In this document: in pieces, positions 52,991-60,637 of the stretch
Layout: each line of letters begins with the position of its first letter
How positions within the stretch are numbered: position 1 is the stretch's first letter
Assembly (NCBI GenBank): GCA_050736695.1
Contig: JBOHWH010000116.1
Location: 19,435-83,434 of the forward strand
Reading direction: 5' to 3'
Origin: JBARDN01 sp050736695
Lineage (GTDB): Bacteria > Desulfobacterota > Binatia > Binatales > Binataceae
DNA: 64,000 nt
Position numbers and translations under genes: made by a program
Notes under the pieces: generated by a model
Told to the model about the DNA's origin: nothing
Database searches by the model: none
The model's input: the letters and a program-made list of their open reading frames with translations, nothing else

Positions 52991-53779
52991 CTACCTTGCG
53001 CCGCCGCTGGTGTGGAGCGCGAATTCCTCTCCCCACTCGTAAGGCAGATCGACCAGCTCGCCGCCGTGGCGCGCCGCTTCGAGCAGGCGCAGCGCGTCGA
53101 GCAGAATCGCGCGCTGCTGGATGCGATCGAAGGCGCGGCCAAATGGATTTCCCATCGGAAAATTCACGAACACGGTGCGCGGAGGTTTGACCTGCGCGCT
53201 GATGTCGCGTCCGGTCGAAATCACGACGGTCGGAATTCCCGCTTCTTCAAGCACCCTCGCGACCAGACCTACGGTCTGATGATCGAGCGGTCAGGCGGGC
53301 ACCAGCGCGGCCGCGTCGACCCGTTCTTCGGTGAGCTGGCGAGCCAGTGCCGGAGCGGCTTCGTTGACCACCGCCGAACGAGTGTAGATGCGGCCCATGA
53401 AGCCGCTGTAATGATGCGGCGCGACAGCACCGATTACGCCGGCTTCGGCCAACTCGTGCAGCCGCTCGATCGGGAATATGCAGTTGATATCCCGGTCGGC
53501 GTCGCGATGATTATAGTAATCGTCATTGACTACCAGGCATTGCGGCGCGACCGTGCTCGTAAGCGCATCAACCCTCAGATCGTTGCGCGCCAGAGGGTTG
53601 AACGGCTTCACGTCGCGATGGGAGACACCGCCGGACGTGAGCAACGCGATTGTGCTGCGCCCGAGCGGCTTGGCAAGCGGCGTCAGCGGAGCCGCGTCGT
53701 TGACGGCCCATCGGTAGGGCGGAAAGCCCTGCGCGTGGTAGTGCGCGTTCAGCCTCTGGACATAACGAATTGGTTCCAT
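52991..53779 (-). CDS. GrdB/PrdB-family selenoprotein (glycine/sarcosine/betaine/D-proline reductase family), TGA = Sec163
   Basis: A 262-residue short-form selenoprotein B family member when the in-frame TGA at 53293-53291 is read as Sec. Before it come TSGGVSHRDVKPFN, NCIFPIERLHELAEAGVIG, APHHYSGFMG and DAAALVPA; after it PLDHQTVGLVARVLEEAGIP and RTVFVNFPMGNPFG. GrdB/PrdB homologues have LVPxU at exactly this place. The resolving Cys often seen three residues later is Asp. Sec/Cys in this family attacks C-N bonds in reductive cleavage; the substrate here is unknown, and no GrdE/PrdA partner is adjacent. It is followed by the rhodanese selenoprotein gene. Confidence 0.85.
53262..53280 (-). 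promoter_or_regulatory. SECIS-like hairpin after the GrdB-like TGA
   Basis: An 8-pair stem AUCAGACC/GGUCUGGU (one U-G pair) closes a GUA loop that begins 18 bases after the UGA, inside the bacterial SECIS distance window and with G first in the loop. Confidence 0.65.
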
Positions 53780-54022
53780 GATCGCCGCCTAGGGGGCGCG
53801 GGTGTCAGCCGCCATCCTCTGAATTAGATACCAGATGCCGCGGTACTCGGCCAGCGCGGCGGTTGTGCGCGCAGTAACGGAGAATGCCGTGGCGTACGTC
53901 GCGGGGCGCTAAAGATTCCCGCGGGCGCCGGTCAACTCAGTTTAGTCAGTCGCTATCGACCTCAGAAATAAACCATAGTGACAGCGGACTCGTTCGAAAC
54001 TGGCCGATGTCCGTGCCGCCGG

Positions 54023-54589
54023 CTAGGGCATTGGCGCGTAGGCCCAGAACGTTCCCTGCCGCTGGATGCACTCATGCGCATCCCACGCATCCCGCTTCGG
54101 GTGGGAGGGAGTCAACTTGAAGCAGCGGTACACCCTGTGGCCAACTACGAGCCCCGGGCTCGACAGCGTCAATTGAGCCGGGCTCGTCGTCCGCTTGCCG
54201 GTCGCGCAGCTCGGCGTGCAGTTACTTGCGCTCCAAACACCGGTCGCACGGGCGCCGCTCGTGCCCCAGCCGCTCCAGCGTAAATCGACCAGTGCCACCG
54301 AGCCGTCCTCGGCCAGGAGGAGCGTTGAAGGACTGACAAGGAGCGGGTTCTGGCGGCTGATCACGTTCCCGATATCGCCGTAGAAGGCGATCTGGTCCGC
54401 AGCCGAGTGCGGAGGGCCAGCGCCTGCCGGTGCCGCCAATATCCCGACTGCCGCCGCCACCATAAGCAGCGCTCCGCAGCGACCGGGAAGCGCCCGTGTT
54501 CCCGGCCGCTTGGGCTGGCGCGGGAGACCCGCCGCCGCGAAAGGCAAGACCTTCGGTCGTCCGATCCGAGAACCTATCGCGTTCGCCAT
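54023..54589 (-). CDS. uncharacterised secreted protein
   Basis: A 188-residue protein with a long basic N-region and a hydrophobic signal segment (LLMVAAAVGILAAPAGAG). The mature part has ALVDLRWSGWGTSGARATG and GHRVYRCFKLTPSHP, a pattern I have the impression of from actinobacterial and environmental secreted proteins of unknown function. The four mature Cys could form disulfides. The ATG at 54589 follows GCGGAG. Confidence 0.7.
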   Translation of the reverse strand: MANAIGSRIGRPKVLPFAAAGLPRQPKRPGTRALPGRCGALLMVAAAVGILAAPAGAGPPHSAADQIAFYGDIGNVISRQNPLLVSPSTLLLAEDGSVALVDLRWSGWGTSGARATGVWSASNCTPSCATGKRTTSPAQLTLSSPGLVVGHRVYRCFKLTPSHPKRDAWDAHECIQRQGTFWAYAPMP

Positions 54590-54771
54590 GAAGGACTCCG
54601 CGTCCCTCGCCCTGTCCTGTGACACTCCCAAACCCCCTTAGCGCTCAAGATGACTGCACCGGGAAAGCAGGTGAACCGGGGAAAGGCAAAAGCAGCCTCC
54701 CAACTTTTCCAGCCTGTCAACGCCGGTTGAAAGTTGACCCACCTTAGCCAATGGCCAGGAATTCTTCGATG

Positions 54772-55524
54772 CTAGTGCCTTCCATGGTGGCCTCCCCCTC
54801 CGCCGCCACCGCTGCTGTGGCTAGCCGAACCGGCCGATTCATGTGGATGGTAGGTATTCACGGCGGGCGGATGGTATTGCCCGACCGAGATCTTCGGATG
54901 CTCGCCGCCTAGTCCACCTGCGTGATAATTTCCGCCGGCAACGCCGCCTTTCTCATAATTCCCGTGAGCATAGTTTCCATGCTCCTCGAAGTGTTCCGGT
55001 CCGCCAACGTGACTCTTCTGATACGCGAGGTTCTCGTTGAGGGTTCGGCGGTACTCAGCATCGGGATGGTTCCAGTCGCGAGGATGCTGCGCCCAGTAGG
55101 CTGAGTGAAACCATTCCGGATGCCCTCCGCGGTCCGCCCGGATCCATCGGGGGTACGGCTCCGCCCATTCCGGATGATGAGCATAGAACCAGTTCGGATT
55201 GTGCGCGTGCCACCATCCCGCGCCACGCCAGACATGGCCGGGGCCGTAGGCGCCGTAGGTCCAGACCGGATACCGCCTCCAGTATGGATTTCCGAACCAC
55301 TCCGGGTGCGCTCGATGGTCGGCCGCCCACCACTCCTCCCGCTGGACTGCCCAGTCCGGGTGGTATCGATAAACCCAATCCGGATGACGTGCGTGCCAAT
55401 AATCCGCGTCGCGCCAGACGCCGTGCGAGTCTCTCAGCCCGTAAGGTTCGGCCCTCAAAGGCGCGGCGATGCCAATAACGCCGATGAAGAAGATCACCAC
55501 TCCCAGAAGTTTTGCCATCTTCAT
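54772..55524 (-). CDS. secreted His/Trp/Tyr-rich repeat protein
   Basis: A 250-residue exported protein (signal FFIGVIGIAAPLRA). The first half is built of units in the style of WHARHPDWVYRYHPDW, ADHRAHPEWF, WHAHNPNWFYAHHPEW and ADRGGHPEWF, spaced about 16-25 residues. The tail is Gly/His-rich and ends in a run of seven Gly and HHGRH, suitable for metal binding. A strong GGAGG precedes the ATG at 55524. I know no function; extracellular metal binding or matrix attachment is a guess. Confidence 0.8.
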   Translation of the reverse strand: MKMAKLLGVVIFFIGVIGIAAPLRAEPYGLRDSHGVWRDADYWHARHPDWVYRYHPDWAVQREEWWAADHRAHPEWFGNPYWRRYPVWTYGAYGPGHVWRGAGWWHAHNPNWFYAHHPEWAEPYPRWIRADRGGHPEWFHSAYWAQHPRDWNHPDAEYRRTLNENLAYQKSHVGGPEHFEEHGNYAHGNYEKGGVAGGNYHAGGLGGEHPKISVGQYHPPAVNTYHPHESAGSASHSSGGGGGGGHHGRH

Positions 55525-55591
55525 ATTCGTCCTCCGGCTATTAAGCGCGCGTACTACCTATTGATCTGAGCTATTCGGCTCACCCGGCCAG

Positions 55592-56533
55592 TCACTCGGG
55601 TGGCGTGTCGGGTCCTCCGCCTGGCGGACCAGAATTATCAGCGGGCGCGGCGCCGCTGTCGGGCGGCGGAGCAGTCCCCTCGGACTGCGCCTCACCGCCT
55701 CCCTGACCGCACTGATATACGCAGTGTTGGCGCACCTGCACGCACTGGTCTCTGCACTCGTTCAACTGGGTAGCCGATTGTCCAACTTGGCCCAGCAATG
55801 CCTGCACTGAGAAGCCGCCACTGGTCGCACCTCCTGCAGCTTGAGACTGGCACGCGGTGTCGCAATGGCCCTCATCCTTCATGCACATGTCGGCGCAAGG
55901 TCCGGTCTGAGCGGATGGCGCGGCGGCTGCGGCGCTTGAGGATTCAGGCAGTGCGGACTCGGTTGCTGCTGAAGCGGACGGTGGTGAAGATGACTCCAGA
56001 CTGGCGTTAACTTCGACATCGTTCTGGACCCGCAGTCCGGGTTGATTGAGGAAGTCGCGCGCCTTGATCGCGGCATCTTCCTTGCCGTGCTCGGTGCGCA
56101 CCTCGCCGGATAACTTCACTGAAGTCGCCTGCCCGGCCTCATTGGAAAATACCAGCGCATCGACGAACGGCAGGTGATGATGGTGAAGATAGTCGCTTAA
56201 ATTGCTGCTGAGACCTCGGTTGCGGGATGACCGTGAGGCTGTCCGCGGATGAGGAGCCGGAGCGGGCTCAGCTCCAGGTGCAATTTCCTGCGACGCCTGG
56301 GACGGCGATGAAGCGTTGACGGCTGGCGACTCCGGCGGCGCAGCGCCAGACTGCTGGTCTTGCGCGAGCACCAGCGTTTCGCCGAGCAGCGCCAGCGCAA
56401 TCACGGCTGCGGCCAGCATCGCGATCCACGGCACCAGTCGCCTTTGGCGAAACCCGCATCGCGCCTGCGATGCGACAGCGTTGAAGATTTCCAACCCGGA
56501 GATTTTGGCCGTCAGTCGTTTCGGTTCTGTCAT
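55592..56533 (-). CDS. membrane-anchored protein with BON-like domain and Cys-rich tail
   Basis: A protein of about 313 residues: cytoplasmic N-terminus, one membrane helix (WIAMLAAAVIALALLGETLVLA), a Pro/Ala/Ser linker and a BON-like segment (VDALVFSNEAGQATSVKLSG, DFLNQPGLRVQNDVEV). A periplasmic Cys-rich region follows, made of two blocks: CADMCMKDEGHCDTAC and CRDQCVQVRQHCVYQC, both C-x3-C-x6/7-C-x3-C. The paired blocks suggest disulfides or metal binding. The start at ATG 56533 has a weak SD. Confidence 0.7.
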   Translation of the reverse strand: MTEPKRLTAKISGLEIFNAVASQARCGFRQRRLVPWIAMLAAAVIALALLGETLVLAQDQQSGAAPPESPAVNASSPSQASQEIAPGAEPAPAPHPRTASRSSRNRGLSSNLSDYLHHHHLPFVDALVFSNEAGQATSVKLSGEVRTEHGKEDAAIKARDFLNQPGLRVQNDVEVNASLESSSPPSASAATESALPESSSAAAAAPSAQTGPCADMCMKDEGHCDTACQSQAAGGATSGGFSVQALLGQVGQSATQLNECRDQCVQVRQHCVYQCGQGGGEAQSEGTAPPPDSGAAPADNSGPPGGGPDTPPE

Positions 56534-56663
56534 GGCTCTCGCTCGGCAATACTGTGACTTCTTCGGTCGATGCTGATTACCTGTTACTCGCCTCTTGCGG
56601 CAGGCGGCAACCCGTCCATGCCAATGGACATTGAATCCGCCCAAGCTCGATGTCGCCCTCTTC

Positions 56664-59600
56664 TCATTTGCCGGTACCTTCGAGGTGAACCGTCTGCGGG
56701 CCGCCAATCGCGTTGTCGTCGATCGTCAGAGAATCGTTCATCTTGCCGACGGAAGTCGGCGTGAAGGTCACCCCGATCTTGCACCTCACGCCGGGCGCCA
56801 GCATCGCGGGACAGTTGTTGGTGACCGTGAAGTCGGCGACATTGGGCACGCCCTCGATGATCACTGGCGTGCCAGGTTTTTTCCGGTTGCCCTTTGGATT
56901 CGAGACGCTCACGTTCTTGGACTTCGACGATCCCATCTTGACCTTGCCGAAGTTCAGCACCCTTGGCTTGATCGTGAGCTTCACCGGCACCGGCGTGGCT
57001 GTTGGGGTGGCGGTCGCCGTGGGTGTCGCAGTAGCTGTCGCGGTTGGCGTGGCAGTCCGAGTCGCCGTCGCGGTCGGTGCCGCCGTGCTAGTGGCTGTCG
57101 CAGTCGGAGTCGCTGTAGTGGTCGGAGTCCCAGTTGCAGTGGCGGTCGTAGTCGCGGTTGGCGTCGGCCCCGACGGGATCAGATCGAGCTTCACCACGAA
57201 GGCGTTGAACCCACCCTCGTATGGGGCGGTGTTGTTGACGGTCTGGAAGGCGCCGGGGGTGGTCGGAAAGCCGATGCACATGCCGGTCCCAGGCCCGCTG
57301 CAACAAGAATTGGGCGTGCCGCTGCCGGTGCAACTGGCGTTAGTAATCGAGGCCGTTTGCCCCGTGACATAGGCGTCGCCGGCGGAATCCACCGCGATGC
57401 CGACGCCCCAGTCGACACCATAATCCGTACGATTATTGCCGCCCAAGTAGGTCGAATAGACCAAGGCCGATCCGGTGGTATTCAGCTTCGTTACGAAGGC
57501 GTTGGCACCGAAACTTGCACTGGCATTGTTGACCGTCTGGAAAGCGCCGGGGGTGGTGGGAAAGGGAATACATGTGCCGGTTCCCATCCCGGTGCAACAG
57601 CCCTCAGGCTGGCCGCCGTCGGTGCAACTGGAGTTGCCGATAGAGTCGGTGGCTCCGGTCACATAGGCATTTCCGGAGGAGTCGACGGCGATGCCCTCAT
57701 TCCCGACGCCGTAGCTCGAATCACCATCATAGGGGACACCGCCACCGCCGCCCAGGTAGGTCGAATAGACCAAGGCCGATCCGGTAGTATTCAGCTTCGT
57801 TACGAAGGCGTTAGGGCTGCCTGTTGCAACGCCATTGTTGACCGTCTGGAAGGCGCCGGGGGTGGTGGGAAAACCGATGCAGGTGCCCGTCCCGTCCCCG
57901 GTGCAGCAGCCGACCGGATCGTAAATACCGACGCAACTCGCGTTGGGAATCGCATTAGTATAGCCCGTCACGAACGCATTGCCGGAGGAGTCGACGGCGA
58001 TGCCCGTGCCCGCGTCGCTGATGGTACCACCGCCGCCCAGGTAGGTCGAATAGACCAGGGCCGATCCGGTGGTATTCAGCTTCGTTATGAAGGCGTTAAT
58101 TCCAAAAATACCGGCAGTACCATTATTGACCGTCTGGAAAGCGCCGGGCGTGGTGGGAAAATCTTCCGAGTCGGTCCTGCCCGTCACGTACGCATTGCCC
58201 GAGGAATCGACGGCGATGCCGTAGCCCCAATCCCCGCCGACAAAAGAGCCACTGCCGCCCAAGTAGGTCGAATAGACTAGGGCCGATCCGGTGGTATTCA
58301 GCTTCGTTACGAAGGCGTTGTAGAGCCCGCTTGCAGCGTTATTGTTGACCGTCTGGAAGGCGCCGGGAGTGGTGGGAAAATCGGTCGAGTCGGTCTGCCC
58401 CGTCACGTAGGCGTTGCCCGAGGAATCGACGGCGATGCCGAAGCCCCAATCGGCGAGGCCGTTGCCGAGGAGGTAGGTCGAATAGACTAGGGCCGATCCG
58501 GTGGTATTCAGCTTCGTTACGAAGACGTTGTCGGCGGTTACAGGGTTGATCGGGTTGACCGCCTGGAAAGCGCCAGGGGTGGTGGGAAAATCGTGCGAGC
58601 CGGTCTCGCCCGTCACGTACGCATTGCCCGAGGAGTCGACGGCGATGCCGAAGCCCTCGTCATTAAAGCTGCCGCCCAGATAGGTCGAATAGACCAGCCC
58701 GGATCCGTCGGCGTTCAGTTTCGTCACGAAGGCGTTGTCGTCGTCATCGACGGTCGTCTGGAAGGCGCCAGGGGTGGTGGGAAAATCTCCCGAGGCGGTC
58801 TGCCCCGTCACGTAGGCGTTGCCCGAGGAATCGACGGCGATGCCGAAGCCATATTCATAGTTACTGCCGCCCAAGTAGGTCGAATAGACCAGCCCCGGAT
58901 CGATATCCACCGCGCGGGTGCGATCGTACGCCGCCAGCGCGAAGCCGACGGTATTCTCGGCGCGCAGGACGGTTCGTCCCGCAATCTTCTCGCGCTTGCC
59001 ATTATGGTCCTGATAGATCGTGGGCAGATGCTGCACCACCTTGCCGCCATCGGCGAGCGTCGCAACCACGTCGCCATCGCGATTCAGGGCAATCTTCTTG
59101 GCGCCGTCGAAACGCAGTTCGATCGCGTTCGGATTTGCACCGGGCGCCAGGATGAAGTCGTATTCGAGTTGATGCTGATTGGTCCCATAGTAAACAAGAT
59201 CGATTCCAGGATAGATGTTGCGGTAGCGGACTTTCGCATACATCGGGACGTCGGTATGCCACTTCTTTGGATTGTTGCCGATGAAATAGTTGGCCTTGCC
59301 GGGGAGTTTATCGAGGCCCTCGATTCGCGCGTGCGGATTCGCGCCAACCAGCTTGACGCGGAGGATTTGCTCCTCGCTCGACGCTTCTTTGTGCGTCGCT
59401 CGCGTGTCTTTTGGTAGGGGCGCGTCGAGACGCGCCGGTCTGTCGCGGGCGGCTCGCGAACCGCCTCTACCAATCTTCGACTGCGCCGGTTTGCGCAGCG
59501 CCAATGCCGCCTCGGCCGGGGTCAGAAACAATGTGTATCCGTCGCCGCGCGAGAGGAACTTGACCCGCGAATCGGTCTGGCCGCGGTTCGTCTCGAAGCT

Positions 59601-59978
59601 CAGCGGCAGCTTGCCGTATAAATCGACGGCGTGCAGGCGGGCGCTCGTGGATTGGGCGTGCGACGGGGTCGGCGCCTTGATGCCAGGGGGCACATCGATT
59701 TGATAGTTGGCCCCCGCCGTGGAGTACTTGCGCTGGGGAGCCGGTGATAATTGGAGCCCAGGAGCTTTGGGGACCGCACCGGAAACTACTCCCGCTTGAT
59801 CAGCCACCGACGAAATAACGACTGAAGCCCCGGCCGGCGCCAGCTCAAGCTCCGCACCAGCAGTGGAGTCGCCTACCGCGCCCATCATTATCGCAGCATA
59901 GAACGCGATCGTTAGCATCGCGGCCATTCCGGTCAGAACCCGGCGAAACCACATCGTGCGCATAGCTCTGGGATTCAT
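56664..59978 (-). CDS. secreted SBBP-repeat beta-propeller protein with ASH-like C-terminus
   Basis: A 1104-residue exported protein. After the signal peptide comes the N-terminal domain typical of SBBP proteins (LPLSFETNRGQTDSRVKFLS). Seven SBBP repeats follow, each starting VYSTYLGG or a variant and containing GIAVDSSGNAYVTG and FPTTPGAFQT. Three repeats carry a Cys loop (C..CC..C). A Thr/Ala/Pro-rich linker precedes a choice-of-anchor/ASH-like Ig domain (PRVLNFGKVKMGSSKSKNVS). It probably binds or decorates the cell surface. ATG 59978 follows GAGAGGA. A 63-base palindromic element is inserted in frame at 59411-59473. Confidence 0.9.
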   Translation of the reverse strand: MNPRAMRTMWFRRVLTGMAAMLTIAFYAAIMMGAVGDSTAGAELELAPAGASVVISSVADQAGVVSGAVPKAPGLQLSPAPQRKYSTAGANYQIDVPPGIKAPTPSHAQSTSARLHAVDLYGKLPLSFETNRGQTDSRVKFLSRGDGYTLFLTPAEAALALRKPAQSKIGRGGSRAARDRPARLDAPLPKDTRATHKEASSEEQILRVKLVGANPHARIEGLDKLPGKANYFIGNNPKKWHTDVPMYAKVRYRNIYPGIDLVYYGTNQHQLEYDFILAPGANPNAIELRFDGAKKIALNRDGDVVATLADGGKVVQHLPTIYQDHNGKREKIAGRTVLRAENTVGFALAAYDRTRAVDIDPGLVYSTYLGGSNYEYGFGIAVDSSGNAYVTGQTASGDFPTTPGAFQTTVDDDDNAFVTKLNADGSGLVYSTYLGGSFNDEGFGIAVDSSGNAYVTGETGSHDFPTTPGAFQAVNPINPVTADNVFVTKLNTTGSALVYSTYLLGNGLADWGFGIAVDSSGNAYVTGQTDSTDFPTTPGAFQTVNNNAASGLYNAFVTKLNTTGSALVYSTYLGGSGSFVGGDWGYGIAVDSSGNAYVTGRTDSEDFPTTPGAFQTVNNGTAGIFGINAFITKLNTTGSALVYSTYLGGGGTISDAGTGIAVDSSGNAFVTGYTNAIPNASCVGIYDPVGCCTGDGTGTCIGFPTTPGAFQTVNNGVATGSPNAFVTKLNTTGSALVYSTYLGGGGGVPYDGDSSYGVGNEGIAVDSSGNAYVTGATDSIGNSSCTDGGQPEGCCTGMGTGTCIPFPTTPGAFQTVNNASASFGANAFVTKLNTTGSALVYSTYLGGNNRTDYGVDWGVGIAVDSAGDAYVTGQTASITNASCTGSGTPNSCCSGPGTGMCIGFPTTPGAFQTVNNTAPYEGGFNAFVVKLDLIPSGPTPTATTTATATGTPTTTATPTATATSTAAPTATATRTATPTATATATPTATATPTATPVPVKLTIKPRVLNFGKVKMGSSKSKNVSVSNPKGNRKKPGTPVIIEGVPNVADFTVTNNCPAMLAPGVRCKIGVTFTPTSVGKMNDSLTIDDNAIGGPQTVHLEGTGK
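56990..57175 (-). repeat. low-complexity Thr-Ala/Thr-Pro linker DNA
   Basis: Short-period repeats of GTCGCxGT-like bases encode an alternating Thr-Ala/Thr-Pro linker of about 60 residues between the SBBP repeats and the Ig-like domain. Confidence 0.8.
57195..58895 (-). repeat. tandem SBBP coding repeats
   Basis: Seven coding repeats of roughly 200-310 bases share near-identical blocks such as GTAGGTCGAATAGAC (plus strand) around 57446, 57757, 58040, 58262, 58476, 58677 and 58876. High nucleotide identity implies recent unequal exchange or gene conversion. Confidence 0.85.
59411..59473. repeat. palindromic REP-like element inside a coding sequence
   Basis: The element is bounded by TTGGTAG and CTACCAA and contains hairpins GGCGCGTC-GA-GACGCGCC and GGCGG...CCGCC. 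It is 63 bases (21 codons) and keeps the SBBP-protein frame open, encoding the basic stretch IGRGGSRAARDRPARLDA. Confidence 0.75.
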
Positions 59979-60051
59979 ATTGATGTCCTCTCGAGGTCAG
60001 GTTCCCCAATCTGGCTGGATCGCTTCCCGCATCGCGGGTGAAGTTGCCGAT

Positions 60052-60333
60052 CTATCGCGCTGCCAGACGCAGGCCATCGGTGGCCGGCTTTGTCTCGGTT
60101 CTGAGCAGAATGGCCCGGATGTCCACCAGAATCGCCAGAAGGCACGTCGCGACGCAGCCGATGATGAACCCGAGGACGCCGCCGCCGAGCGCGCCAACCA
60201 CGCTGAAACTTCCCCCGCCGAAAGTGCCCAAAATGCGGCCGACGGCGATGAAGCCGACGAGGGTTGTGATCGCGACGATCCCAACGATGATCAGGTTCGC
60301 GAATTCGATAATAATGTTCCTAAGGTTGTCCAT
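60052..60333 (-). CDS. small membrane protein with two helices
   Basis: A 93-residue protein with two hydrophobic helices (IIVGIVAITTLVGFIAVGRIL and VLGFIIGCVATCLLAILVDI) joined by a Gly-rich turn, then a short polar tail. AAGGAGAAGG precedes the ATG at 60333. The function is not recognised. Confidence 0.7.
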   Translation of the reverse strand: MDNLRNIIIEFANLIIVGIVAITTLVGFIAVGRILGTFGGGSFSVVGALGGGVLGFIIGCVATCLLAILVDIRAILLRTETKPATDGLRLAAR

Positions 60334-60637
60334 TTGGCCTTCTCCTTTTGGCTTTCGTCTTTTTGGTAACCGGACTGTTGTTCGAGGAGCAGGCATTCGC
60401 GCCGCCGCTCCGAGTCGGATCTCTTCGGGATTTCCACGGTCGCAGATTGCGGGCGTTCAATTCGATTGAACGAATCGTTCAGCGCCACTCGCGTAAAATA
60501 GCTAAGACAACCAAATTCGCATCTTTGTCACCTTGCCCCAACCGGGAGTTGATAGTACCGTCGCGGATGCCGGACGAGGGCAGTCGAAAGAATCTTGGAT
60601 TCGGGGCGAGCCCTGCGGCAGTCCAAGGGGGGACGGG

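Noticed and set aside
56595..58280. A 561-codon plus-strand frame opposite the SBBP gene
   Set aside because: It mirrors the tandem repeats of the real minus-strand gene and has no recognisable domain.
57195..58895. Regular repeats considered as a CRISPR array
   Set aside because: The repeats are long, coding and in frame as SBBP units; spacers are not unique short sequences.
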